NCBI RefSeq assembly: GCF_032854445.1
Contig: NC_088303.1
Span: 3,109,501 to 3,173,500 of the forward strand
Source of the DNA: Liolophura sinensis
Taxonomy: Eukaryota > Mollusca > Polyplacophora > Chitonida > Chitonidae
Reading direction: 5' to 3'
DNA: 64,000 bases
This document shows positions 26,401 to 34,683 of the stretch, one piece after another. Under the pieces are notes generated by a model. It was not told where the DNA came from. It did no database searches and was given only the letters and a program-made list of their open reading frames with translations. Within the stretch, counting starts at the first letter, position 1. Every line of letters begins with the position of its first letter. A program made the position numbers and the translations under genes.

Positions 26401-28814
26401 TTTAGGGTCTTAATGAATTCAGGAACTTGGAATTCACTGCTCAGAAAGGCACTGGTTCAAATCCTCCACACGTAGTCCTCTCACTGTCACCGCTCAGAAA
26501 GGCACTGGTTCAAATCCTCCACACGTACTCCTCTCACTGTTACCCAGTCAACCACTGTACCACTAAAATGACTAACTCTTTTGAAAAGCGTTAAAGAGTA
26601 GCATTTACAATGGCACCCTTTCAAGATGATATTAGTCAGAATCTGTCAAACAAGTATTTTATGTGAAATCATTGAAAACTTAAACACTGCTTTCCTACGC
26701 ATAACTGACCAGTTATTGTACTTGGTTAGCCGACTCAGTGTTCCTCTCTCCAGCAACTTGTGGATGACTTCCTCTGCCTCCTCGTGCGACCCATCACAGA
26801 TATAAATACCACGGGGCCGACACAGCTTCACCTGCAATCAAAAATACAGGTGTGAATAACAGGTAAATCAAGCATCACCTGAAACCAAACTTAAACACAT
26901 GAACAAGTAACTCAATTGTCACCTCGGTCAAGTGCAGGACAAACTTCACCAAATGATACTATAGTTGTGCTATAGGGTGCTGGGTCAAAATGTCATGTAC
27001 TAGTTATTATAATAATTAAATAACAGCCTTAATTCCTCATCCTTCAGTGCAACTTAAGAGAATTTTTAACTTGATTACATTTGATTTCTTTGGAATTTCA
27101 AGGCTTCACAAAAAGAATAGTTTCACCAGTCAGAGTTTTACCAGTGATTTTTTTTTTTTTTTTTTTTTTTTTTTGATTGGTGTTTTACGCCGTACTCAAG
27201 AATATTTCACTTATACGACGGCGGCCAGCATTATGGTGGGTGGAAACCGGGCACAGCCCGGGGGAAACCCATGACCATCCGCAGGTTGCTGGCAGACCTT
27301 CCCACTTACGGCCGGAGAGGAAGCCAGCATGAGCTGGACTTGAACTCACAGCGACCGCATTGGTGAGAGGCTCCTGGGTCATTACGCTGCGCTAGCGCGC
27401 TAACCGACTGAGCCACGGAGGCCCCCCAGTGATTTTCAAACCCTTTGCAGATATGCAAAAGGTAAATGCAGCACTATTCTTTGTATATCAGACATGATTG
27501 TGGTGAACCAAGAAAATAGCTGAAATTTACTATCATAGCCCAAAAAGGCCGGGGTCCAGGGGCCGCCTAGGCCCCGGAAGCTAGAAAAATCTGCGTGGCT
27601 GAAAATGGATTTTGGGACGTTTTTGGCTATTAAAATCAAACTAGAATCCTGTAAAATATGAAGAAAACCAACACTGTTTTCCGACTTACAGATTTTCCCA
27701 TCTGCTTTGTCCCCACAGAACTCTAATCTTCTGGACAGAGAGAAGAATGCATTTTTGTACCAAAGCCAAAATTTAATACATGTAACAGATTTTTTCTGGT
27801 TCAGACATTGTTAGTTGTGTACAGGTCATTTTCAGTCAAATGTTTAGATTGGCATGTTATGGCACAGAATACAACTGTCCAGTTTTTCATTCAATGGCAC
27901 CATGGTGTTCCACTCTGGCTTTCTTGGCTGCCTTTTGACACAACTCCTTGGCTTTCCTTTTCGTCAAAGTGCTCTGTGCCCTAATGTCCAGCTGTTTCTG
28001 TTTTTCTGTGGCAACTGATTTCTTCTCTTCAAGAATGGCCTTATACTGGCTGAATGATCGTTTGACATTCCTCACAAGAGTGTGATCAACCTTATCATGG
28101 AGATGGTCCCTCTTCTTGAAATACTCCACAGCAGATTTACCAGAAGCTTTCAAACTATATTTTATGTTTTGTATGGCTTGGTAGGTTTCAATGTTGAGTC
28201 TCCCAGATTTGGCATCAAAATCTTTATCTGATCGATCCACGATACTCCGAGATGTTGCCGCCATTTTTGACCGGGCTGGCTCTGCTCCTGCCTTCGAATA
28301 ATGGTATCTTGTTCCCGATTGGTTGAAACAGTTCGGCTTAACGAAACACACGATCTGACTGGACAATAGACTCCATTCAGATAACATTATAACCTCCGGC
28401 AATGCCAGATTTCGGTAGCCATGCATCGGCAAATTGACAGAATCTTCGACTTAATTTTGAGGAAATAAATCGGAACTTTACAAAATGTTACTACACAGAA
28501 AAAAAACGGAAAACAGGTAAATTAATCGAAACTGAACAAAGAAAAAGCGGAATTCCGCTAAAAAGCGGAAAAAAATCATGTCTGGTATATTCAGACAGAA
28601 GGTTCTAAATTAATCTTTTATGCAAACAATTTTACATACTGCTAAGATTACAAAGTATAGTGTTTTTTTTTTTTTCACTTACGGACTGAGCAATGAACCT
28701 CTGCACTTTTATTGGTAATCGCTGGAAGTCTCCTTTTGCAATGGGCACCGATCCCAAATGTTTGATCCGTACCTCGTGGATCTCGAAGAAATCTTGATCT
28801 TCATCAACCTCCAT
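5257..28814 (-). CDS. PCK1-like: PEPCK gene A: GTP phosphoenolpyruvate carboxykinase, cytosolic type (12 coding exons, one frame break)
   Basis: The enzyme converts oxaloacetate plus GTP to phosphoenolpyruvate, CO2 and GDP, the entry step of gluconeogenesis. Twelve minus-strand exons with GT-AG borders and matching phases give about 633 residues once one missing base in exon 6 is allowed for (animal cytosolic PEPCK is about 620-640). Family landmarks: DVAR substrate loop in exon 4; [15 protein letters not shown] in exon 6; the P-loop [12 protein letters not shown] with Cys299, Lys301 and Thr302 in exon 7; GDDIAWM (metal-binding Asp) at the start of exon 8; HPNSRF around residues 412-417; and the guanine-binding FHVNWF in exon 12. 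The N-terminus ([10 protein letters not shown]) is acidic and does not resemble a mitochondrial presequence, so a cytosolic location is inferred. Odd points: Phe481 replaces the usual His of the active-site lid (AAAEHKG); the introns are filled with minisatellites; exon 6 has a 1-base deletion. The gene may therefore be functional with an assembly error, or decaying. Confidence 0.93.
6531..9224. repeat. 60 bp minisatellite, about 45 units, in the last intron of gene A
   Basis: About 45 head-to-tail units of exactly 60 bases, differing only by substitutions; I see no indel inside the array. On the plus strand the unit includes TTTCAACAGGTGTCTCTCAG, a GGATCC site in almost every unit, and TAATAATGATCCAAA. 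Variant blocks (TAAAAAACATCC, ACCTACGTGG, ATCAGAGTGG, CAATAGATG) recur in clusters, suggesting local re-duplication. Because 60 is a multiple of three, long ORFs (up to 651 codons) stay open in several frames on both strands. I treat these as arithmetic by-products, since the array lies between two PEPCK exons. Confidence 0.97.
9388..9550 (-). CDS. PCK1-like: PEPCK A exon 12
   Basis: Starts [10 protein letters not shown] after acceptor CTCAG and ends PKKG before donor GTAAGATC; phase 0 in, phase 1 out. It holds the guanine-binding NWF (residues 525-527) and [13 protein letters not shown], which are diagnostic for GTP-type PEPCK. Confidence 0.95.
9917..10490 (+). mobile_element. Possible piggyBac-like fragment
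   Basis: A TTAA (9917-9920) begins a block that differs in composition from its surroundings. It has a GCGGCTTTAGCCGC palindrome at 9939-9952 and, from about 10212, a reading frame starting [13 protein letters not shown]. That frame has a stop after INKDI and then continues as an acidic, serine-rich stretch ([20 protein letters not shown]). An acidic N-terminus beside a TTAA end recalls piggyBac transposases, but no catalytic domain and no second terminal repeat are present. It lies in intron 11 of gene A. Confidence 0.28.
11001..11104 (-). CDS. PCK1-like: PEPCK A exon 11
   Basis: Encodes [19 protein letters not shown] then [13 protein letters not shown], after acceptor TTGCAG and before donor GTAATCC; phase 1 in, phase 0 out. 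Gene B has this segment fused with the next two in a single exon. Confidence 0.94.
11748..11843 (-). CDS. PCK1-like: PEPCK A exon 10 (active-site lid)
   Basis: 96 bases, the same length as the gene B counterpart. It encodes [20 protein letters not shown] then [11 protein letters not shown], followed by a split Gly. The lid carries Phe481 where gene B and vertebrate PEPCKs have His, and Lys472 where they have Arg (MRSEA). Confidence 0.94.
12734..12914 (-). CDS. PCK1-like: PEPCK A exon 9
   Basis: Starts [12 protein letters not shown] after GTGCAG and ends GGRRPT plus a split Gly before GTGAAG. It includes [16 protein letters not shown]. The 5' border (after DEVDK) is not shared with gene B, which has its intron inside HPNS/RF instead. 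Confidence 0.94.
13261..13472 (-). CDS. PCK1-like: PEPCK A exon 8
   Basis: Begins with the second and third bases of a Gly codon and then [12 protein letters not shown]. It continues through [17 protein letters not shown] and [16 protein letters not shown] and ends DEVDK before donor GTGAGC. The first Asp pair includes the metal ligand of the family. Gene B has an intron inside this region, after VAPG. Confidence 0.95.
14080..14340. repeat. Imperfect about 25 bp tandem repeat in gene A intron 7
   Basis: Eight to ten imperfect units built on GGAAACCAGGTTAATAAAAG followed by CCTAA. The array ends about 45 bases from the donor of exon 7. Confidence 0.8.
14384..14510 (-). CDS. PCK1-like: PEPCK A exon 7 (kinase/P-loop)
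   Basis: Encodes [20 protein letters not shown] then ACGKTNLAM, the PEPCK P-loop with the reactive Cys. It runs from acceptor TTACAG to donor GTGAGTC; phase 0 in, phase 1 out (CVG split). Confidence 0.96.
15035..15221 (-). CDS. PCK1-like: PEPCK A exon 6, with a 1-base frame break
   Basis: 187 bases, against 188 in the homologous gene B exon. The first part reads [18 protein letters not shown] in one frame. The rest reads [20 protein letters not shown] through EGWMAEHML in the next frame. The switch falls at a C run near 15165, where two C's stand in place of the three needed. Splice sites on both sides and the flanking exons fit the family exactly. Either a real frameshift or a homopolymer error in the assembly. 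Confidence 0.9.
16203..21480. repeat. 109 bp minisatellite, about 48 units, in gene A intron 5
   Basis: Head-to-tail units of 109 bases, each with AGCACTGAGTACTGATAATC, GGCTGCATGTTTTGGTACAG and CAACACAGATCTTCTCTGTG. One unit near 18655 is shortened by about 51 bases. Rare variants recur at exact multiples of 109: CGGCATG...GTAGAGC at 18011 and 18447 (4 units apart), and TTTCAGTGAAG at about 20141, 20904 and 21449 (7 and 5 units). This shows multi-unit duplications inside the array. Confidence 0.97.
21550..21753 (-). CDS. PCK1-like: PEPCK A exon 5
   Basis: 204 bases, as in gene B. It encodes [20 protein letters not shown], then [10 protein letters not shown] and [15 protein letters not shown], between acceptor GACCAG and donor GTAAGTG. 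The surrounding codons are split at phase 1 on both sides. Confidence 0.95.
21863..22085 (-). mobile_element. tRNA-derived SINE, internally deleted copy
   Basis: Read on the minus strand, it starts with a tRNA-like head (GGCCTCCGTGGCTCAGTTGG, A-box-like; GAGTTCAAGTCC, B-box-like). It ends with the CGGCATAAAACACCAATCAA tail and an ATAA-rich 3' end. About 40 bases present in the copy at 27148-27427 are missing. An imperfect target duplication (TCAACAACTT / TCAACAAACTT) flanks it. Confidence 0.85.
22258..23852. repeat. 43 bp minisatellite carrying decoy 5' splice sites, abutting exon 4 of gene A
   Basis: About 37 units of roughly 41-43 bases. On the gene A sense (minus) strand, a typical unit contains TGTGTGGCAGGTGAGACTGT followed by TGTTAGCTGGACAGTCCTGAC. 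The real exon 4 donor region reads TGTATGGCAG/GTGAG and continues TGTTAGCTGGACAGTCCTGAC. So the unit matches the exon-intron junction, including the last exon bases. By eye about 18 units keep an exact CAGGTGA; others have CAAGTGAG. The array probably arose by amplification of this junction. Confidence 0.9.
23853..24037 (-). CDS. PCK1-like: PEPCK A exon 4
   Basis: 185 bases, as in gene B. It encodes [18 protein letters not shown] through [20 protein letters not shown] and PGCMA plus a split Gly, so the reading continues [14 protein letters not shown]. The acceptor is CTTTCAG and the donor GGCAG/GTGAGTG. DVAR carries the substrate-binding Arg of the family. The donor touches a minisatellite built from the same sequence. 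Confidence 0.95.
24250..25045. repeat. 24 bp minisatellite in gene A intron 3
   Basis: About 33 units of GACTACTGAGCTTGTGATAG plus GCGT, with variants CTTGTCATAGG and GAACTTG. The period is a multiple of three, which opens spurious ORFs of 130-270 codons on both strands. It lies about 210 bases upstream of the exon 4 acceptor. Confidence 0.95.
25083..26165. repeat. 23 bp minisatellite in gene A intron 3
   Basis: About 45 imperfect units of TTTATGGTCCTGACCAAGCT plus GTA, with variants CCCAGTTGCA and CCTAGCTGTA. It follows the 24 bp array almost directly. Between about 25960 and 26130 a non-repeat insert interrupts the units. Confidence 0.93.
26425..26530. repeat. Two-copy direct duplication, about 51 bp
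   Basis: CAGAAAGGCACTGGTTCAAA followed by TCCTCCACACGTA and CTCCTCTCACTGT-like text occurs twice in tandem, nearly identical. Confidence 0.8.
26710..26831 (-). CDS. PCK1-like: PEPCK A exon 3
   Basis: Encodes [20 protein letters not shown], then the helix before TKYNN, ending with two bases of a Cys codon (NNC). Acceptor TTGCAG, donor GTCAGTT. Gene B has no intron at the 5' border. Confidence 0.92.
27148..27427 (-). mobile_element. Full-length tRNA-derived SINE with target-site duplication
   Basis: On the minus strand it begins GGGCCTCCGTGGCTCAGTCG (A-box-like), has GAGTTCAAGTCC (B-box-like), and ends in a tail containing ACGGCGTAAAACACCAATC and a run of about 26 A's. CCAGTGATTTT lies on both sides (27141-27151 and 27426-27436), the mark of target-primed insertion. 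It is the most complete copy in the window and lies in intron 2 of gene A. Confidence 0.93.
27887..28432 (-). CDS. Unidentified 125-181 codon ORF inside gene A intron 1/2 region
   Basis: The likely start is the inner ATG at 28264 ([17 protein letters not shown]). The frame is open to 27887 and gives a Lys-rich, helical protein ([20 protein letters not shown], then a charged coiled-coil-like tail ending in a Lys/Arg-rich stretch). The composition looks like real protein, unlike the repeat-derived ORFs nearby. It lies on the same strand as PEPCK A, between exons 2 and 3. I do not recognise the family. It may be a transposon-derived tail, a retrocopy or a nested single-exon gene. Confidence 0.4.
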   Translation of the reverse strand: MPMHGYRNLALPEVIMLSEWSLLSSQIVCFVKPNCFNQSGTRYHYSKAGAEPARSKMAATSRSIVDRSDKDFDAKSGRLNIETYQAIQNIKYSLKASGKSAVEYFKKRDHLHDKVDHTLVRNVKRSFSQYKAILEEKKSVATEKQKQLDIRAQSTLTKRKAKELCQKAAKKARVEHHGAIE

Positions 28815-28815
28815 T
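28683..28815 (-). CDS. PCK1-like: PEPCK A exon 2 with start codon
   Basis: After acceptor ACTTTCAG, one base precedes ATG (28812-28814). The frame reads [20 protein letters not shown] through KVQRFIAQS before donor GTAAGTG. If exon 1 at 36503 is joined here, the start context becomes GCAGAATGG (purine at -3, G at +4), and no earlier ATG occurs in exon 1. Confidence 0.88.
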
Positions 28816-28996
28816 CTGAAAGTACACGTACAAATTTAAACTAACAGGGGACAGGTTAGACATTAGACATCTAAATACAGCTAAATAGCTCCATGGATCA
28901 AATATGTAAGAAACTTTTCCTCACTTCCAAAAAAAGAGCCAAAACATAATTCTGCATCAGTATTGAACCATATAAATGTACTTTGGGAAGTCGACT

Positions 28997-29029
28997 GGGG
29001 TGAGGGGGTGAGGGGGTAAGGGGGTGAGG
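28997..29029 (+). other. G-quadruplex-type run
   Basis: Four G4-5 runs separated by TGA or TAA spacers (GGGGTGAGGGGGTGAGGG and on). They lie on the non-template side relative to gene A, about 200 bases upstream of exon 2. The motif fits the classic G4 pattern; folding is inferred. Confidence 0.7.
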
Positions 29030-29341
29030 CAGGTAAGAGTTGGTTACACCAGTACAATGCTTACAGATATGTACAGGGGATTACTTTTAAGAAAAACACT
29101 TCAAAACCAAGAAGTGACTTCAAAAGCACAAATCTCGGTCACGGCTACATGTAAATGCGCAAATTCCTGCACAACATGTATAAAGCGAAAATAATTTACA
29201 TTTCTTACATATCTGTCAGAACTAACAGTTACTTCTCAAAAAACATTTTATTGCTATTGCAAGAGAGGTATGAAATGAAGGTAATCAACATGCTAGGTGG
29301 AGTCCAGTACACAACTGGCTGGTCAAAGTGCATTTCATACC

Positions 29342-30800
29342 TGATGTGGAGTAGGTCGATGTGGAGTAGGTCGATGTGAAGTTGGACGATGTGGAGATGG
29401 ACGATGTGGAGATGGACGATGTGGAGCAGGATAATGTGGAGATGGACGATGTGGAGTAGGACGATGTGGAGATGGACGATGTGGAGTTGGACGATGTGGA
29501 GTAGGTCGATGTGGAGTTGGACGATGTGGAGTAGGTCGATGTGGAGTAGGTCGATGTGGAGTAGGACGATGTGGAGTAGGTCGATGTGGAGTAGGTCGAT
29601 GTGGAGTAGGACGATGTGGAGTAGGACGATGTGGAGATGGACGATGTGGAGTAGGACGATGTGGAGATGGACAATGTGGAGTAGGACGATGTGGAGTAGG
29701 ACAATGTGGAGTAGGTCAATGTGGAGTAGGACAATGTGGAGTAGGTCAATGTGGAGTAGGACGATGTGGAGATGGACAATGTGGAGATGGACAATGTGGA
29801 GATGGACAATGTGGAGTAAGACGATGTGGAGTAGGACAATATGGAGTAGGACAATGTGGAGTAGGTCAATGTGGAGTAGGACAATGTGGAGATGGACAAT
29901 GTGGAGTAGGTCGATGTGGAGTAGGACGATGTGGAGTAGGTCAATGTGGAGTTAGACGACGTGGAGTAGGACGACGTGGAGTAGGACGACGTGGAGTAGG
30001 TCGACGTGGAGTAGGACGACGTGGAGTAGGTCGACGTGGAGTAGGTCGACGTGGAGTAGGACGACGTGGAGTAGGACGACGTGGAGATGGACGACGTGGA
30101 GATGGACGACGTGGAGATGGACGATGTGGATTTGGACGATGTGGAGTAGGTCAATGTGGAGTTGGTCGCTGTGGAGTTGGATGATGTGGAGTTGGACAAT
30201 GTGGAGTAGGACAATGTGAAGTTGGAGGATGTGGAGTAGGACAATGTGGAGTAGGTCGATGTGGAGTAGGTCGATGTGGAGTAGGTCGATGTGGAGTTGG
30301 ACGATGTGGAGTAGGTCGATGTGGAGTAGGTCGATGTGGAGTAATGTGGAGTAGGTCGATGTGGAGTAGGACGATGTGGAGTAGGTCGATGTGGAGTTGG
30401 ACGATGTGGAGTAGGACGATGTGGAGTAGGACGATGTGGAGTAGGTCGATGTGGAGTAGGTCGATGTGGAGTTGGACGATGTGGAGTAGGTCGATGTGGA
30501 GTAGGACGATGTGGAGTAGGACGATGTGGAGTAGGTCGATGTGGAGTAGGTCGATGTGGAGTTGGACGATGTGGAGTAGGTCGATGTGGAGTAGGACGAT
30601 GTGGAGTAGGATGATGTGGAGTTGGACGATGTGGGGTAGGACGATGTGGAGTAGGTCGATGTGGAGTTGGATGATGTGGAGTTGGACGATGTGGAGTTGG
30701 ACGATGTGGAGATGGACAATGTGGAGTAGGACGATGTGGAGTAGGATGATGTGGAGTTGGACAATGTGAAGTTGGACAATGTGAAGTTGGACAAGTGGAG
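29342..30800. repeat. 15 bp minisatellite, about 97 units, in gene A intron 1
   Basis: Units of GATGTGGAGTAGGAC with variants GTAGGTC, GATGGAC and GTTGGAC. A block at about 29955-30115 uses GACGTGGAG instead of GATGTGGAG, showing local homogenisation. One short unit near 30332 breaks the register. It is purine-rich on the plus strand. The multiple-of-three period opens Ser/Thr/Tyr- or Trp/Ser/Met-rich ORFs that I regard as spurious. Confidence 0.97.
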
Positions 30801-31528
30801 TAGGACAGTGTGTACAGTACACTATGGTATTGTTCATTAGATGGATTAGAGCACTTGCAATGGAGAAAACAATTGCCCCTTAAGCAAAAAAAAAATTCAT
30901 TCTGATGCTAAGTCATGGCTCCAGAATCTGTATATTATCAGGGTCTGCGGGAATTAGGCTCCTGTCCACACTCAGGTCACCTTACATGTATGTACTTGCT
31001 CAGAAAATGTTGAACTAATACCTAATGAATCTTGAAAAAGGAACTTGTGAGAGGTGGCGGTAAAAATTTAAGATCGCTGATGTAGTACTCATTTTGCAGC
31101 CACGCTATTTAACACAAACCAAAAAACAATGTCCAGTTTTGCTGAAATACCTAGTTACCATTGGAAGGAGCACAGAATTCATAATGCAACTAATAGAATA
31201 ACATAGTGAGCTCACAGGGGTGACAAAAAAAAGGTGCAACACACACGGTTGAAGCCCATTTTTGTTATAAATCAGCCAATAACTGAAAGGCATTATTACT
31301 TCCAGTAAAAGATTTGATGCATATCGGTCATGAAAATTGAAGGACTTAATTTAGTTGTTCCTCTCTAAAATTGTCAAAATTTGAATTCCAAGCGCCTCAA
31401 ATACTCACAACATGAATGGTGTTTACTGGTACTTGTATATGAGCTATGTATAGCTTCATGCAAAGTCTTGGTTCTTAACTTGCAATAAACTATTGTTTTA
31501 TTAGTAAATATTTGTGCTGATGTACTTA

Positions 31529-31570
31529 GGCTGTAGGGAGCTGTTCAGCTTGCCTACTCACCTGTTCTCA
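31529..31570. repeat. 42 bp direct repeat, copy 1
   Basis: Identical to 32399-32440 (it starts GGCTGTAGGGAGCTGTTCAG and ends CACCTGTTCTCA). On the minus strand both copies contain the donor-like ACAGGTGAGT. The second copy sits at the left edge of the hAT-like pseudogene. Confidence 0.85.
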
Positions 31571-32440
31571 TGAGGTGGTCTACATAAACACAGGTCACCA
31601 GATTCTGCACTGGAAACTAGGGGGTTTTTTTTATTCTTCTGACCGTCTAATTATGTAAACCATTATCTCCTATTACACTTCCTCCAATTCATACTCACAT
31701 TATTATAAGTAGGGTATCATGGTCTTACAACTCAGCAAAATACTTCATCAATTTTCTTCGGTTGTTTTTATTTTTTTAACACACACATGTTTAGAGTCTG
31801 CAAATGTGGTGTGTTTTCACTTCATTTTGGCCTTTCCATACCATGATAGGGATCTACCCACCATAATACCACAGTGCTGAAGACTCTTCTGTTAGTCGAT
31901 AACCACAGGTGAGTAAGGTGCTAGTGTCAGTAGCATACCTGTACATGGCCTCATGGTAGGCTACGGACACAGACAAGTTAGCTCACTAAACCAGACAGTC
32001 CTGAAGACAATGATTATGCGCTGAATATTTCCACCTGGATAGGCTTACAACCATGCAGGTGTGCATATGAATACACACAAATCTGTAAATGATCTGAACC
32101 ATGATCCACACTAGAGTACACCCAAATCTGCAGTGGAATGAGGACAGGGGGTCACTCTGACTTCCACATCTGGAAGGCACACTGACCTGTCAAATCTCAG
32201 CGCACTGGCCTAAACATAGACTGACTCCTGCATGAGCTGGTTCACAGGACAATCCAATGGAGGTGAAAAGACTGAACTGTGATGTATTAACTGAACAATT
32301 CTGATCCAAACTTCCTAAATCACTTGATACTGTTTGAAATTCACAACCAGAATCCTAGAATGACGCTTGTCATTATGTTTCCTACATAAAAAAAATTGGG
32401 CTGTAGGGAGCTGTTCAGCTTGCCTACTCACCTGTTCTCA

Positions 32441-33327
32441 ATTTTTGTACATTCAAAAATTGACAAAAAGTGGAGGTATGAAACTGACATACGAAAGAGA
32501 GTATTTCAAAATAAATGGTTGGAGGAGTTTGCTTGGCTGCAATTTGACGGAGAAAAAATGCCATGTCGTGTGTGCACAGCATCACCCATCATGGCAGACT
32601 CGAAAAGATTTCCAATGGATAGTTGATATGCAGAAACAAAACGGGCTGAATTTAGGGAACAATTATTTGCACAGCAATGGCTGTAAAATGTCTGTTGGCC
32701 AGATTTCACAGACGTATGGCAATGACAGCATTAGTGAATTGATACAGCATTATGAATCTGTGTTGTCAGCTGACTGCCAAGCTGCTTGTGTGCAAGAGTG
32801 GCCACAGCTAAAAATGATGCTTACAGAACACAGAAATGATCAGTCTTTTCGCTTGTACACTGGCCTTATACTCCAGCAATCTCAAGCCAATGACAAGGCA
32901 AAAAATCATGTGATGTTGGCAAAAATCAGGTTGACTGTCAGCCCCAGTACAGCAGGTTGTGAAAGACGATTTTCAACTCTTAATCAGATAAAGACAAATC
33001 TCCGATGTAGTCTGTCCCCAGGAAAGCTTGAGACAGCTTGTTCTTGTCAGCACTAAGCAGCTTGACGAAGATGAACAGAAAGCTGTGGTGGAGGAGTCTG
33101 TGAAAAGGTGGCTGTCTTTTGGCCCCAAACATGTCAAAGGACACAAGTTACCTGGCCCACGCCAAAAACCTACTCAGCCTGATCCAGAGCCAAACCTTAT
33201 GATGATTGAACAGGAGGAAGCTTTAGACAACACAGTACAGTCTGTGGGCCATGAAACCATTTGTGATTCACCAAGCTCTGACCATGATCTTCAGAACACT
33301 GACAGCAGCGACTCTGTTCAGTGGTAA
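32441..33327 (+). pseudogene. Broken hAT transposase / ZNF862-like gene
   Basis: The first part reads KIDKKWRYETDIRKRVFQNK then WLEEFAWLQFDGEKMPCRVC, which resembles the N-terminal zinc-finger segment of ZNF862-type hAT-derived proteins. After a frame change comes ISELIQHYESVL and then MLAKIRLTVSPSTAGCERRF then STLNQIKTNLRCSLSPGKLE, the hAT C-terminal dimerisation motif. A further frame change leads to QLVLVSTKQLDEDE and a Pro/Glu-rich tail ending at 33327. Most of the catalytic middle is missing and at least two frame changes are needed, so this is a decayed fragment. It lies antisense in intron 1 of gene A. Confidence 0.7.
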
Positions 33328-34477
33328 ATTGTTTAAGATGATGTGGATTATGACAGTTGATCTGAACTGTTAAAAACTCTGGCGAGCAAATTTCATGTAA
33401 CAGTGTTTACATACCAGTTGGTATTAATATTAAACATACTATCATAAAATAAATACATACTCGGTATTTATTTTAATTATTTATTATTTATTTCAGGGGG
33501 GGTGGGTGGGGCAACCTAACAGCTTGGGAGCAACCTTGTTTTTGATCCTAGGTTGCCCCCACAGGCAAGTTAAAAAATCAGTAATTTTCAGGACCTGAAC
33601 TGGACATGAATAGACACCTGACTGTGATAAAGCACGATTACATTGATATTACAACTGTTCAGACCCTCAACCACTGAAACAAAGGACAAAAACATTGGTA
33701 GTAGCTGAACAATTACCTGACTGAGGTTTACAACCTAGCTCAGTCATTTATGTGACTGTGGTGAAGTTTATGAGTCCAAGAGTCCAAGGAGCGTATCACA
33801 GCAACAACAAATCCTCAGCCTTAAAGCTGCAGCCAAATCTAAGCTTGAACGTAGCTCTTTGGACAGTACCCGACATGTTAGCTCATTGTTATGGATATGT
33901 TCATATAAACACTCATATACCTCACATCCTATGCTGTCAAATTCTGCATGGTGGTGGGTCAATGTGCACAATTTCAGGCTTCAATAAAGTCGTGCCGACA
34001 GTTTTACGCCTGACCATTTTGAAAGGCTGTTTATATTCCGGCTTGCTAACCAGCAGCAGCTTAGCTTGAGTGACTCGTCATAATGTGCAAGATGTGGACA
34101 ATCCATTCCAGACAGCCATGATAGCTAGCAATGGTTCAGGCAAGAATGAGAGGTGAATGTATTCTCCTTTTTACCTATGGCAAATGACTACCACTTTGTG
34201 TAGTTCACCTGGCAGGAGCTGGGTAGATCAATAGAGAGAGAAACTGCCAAAAGTGTCTCGGATTTGGATATTCTTTAAAACCATGTCTATTTTGAGAAAC
34301 AATCTTGATGAACTTTCACATGCTATTTTGAGACGCTGTGCATCTCCCAACACAATCTGCTAACTGAACAAACTGCACTGTCAACCTCATTTGATGCAGA
34401 AGGTTCTTATTATGTGTATTAGAACAATGGAGGATGCTTACCAGCACTCATTTATTTGATAAGCTTTTATTTGTTTA

Positions 34478-34683
34478 TTATTTATTTGACTTGTCTTTCA
34501 TGCTGCACTCAAAAATATTATATTTATAAGACAGTGGCCAGCATTATGCTGGGAGAAAACCAGGCAGAACCTGGGAGGAATGCCTGACCATCAGTAGGTA
34601 GGTGCCATGCCTTCCCACACTGTTGAGGCTCCAGAGTCAATTTGCTGCACTAGCACGCAAACCACTAGGCCATGAAGGCTGAT
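34478..34683 (-). mobile_element. Old, diverged SINE copy
   Basis: Same order as the full SINE (ATTTATTTGACTTG, CACTCAAAAATATT, GGCCAGCATTATG, CTAGCACGCAAACCA) but with many substitutions and a shortened centre. Confidence 0.7.

Noticed and set aside
27300-27427. Functional tRNA gene at the SINE head
   Set aside because: A- and B-box-like motifs are present, but the acceptor and anticodon arms do not form a normal tRNA. The unit is the SINE 5' head and recurs with the same tail elsewhere.
29285-30837. Ser/Thr/Tyr-rich and Trp/Ser/Met-rich ORFs over the 15 bp array
   Set aside because: By-products of a 15-base period in several frames on both strands.
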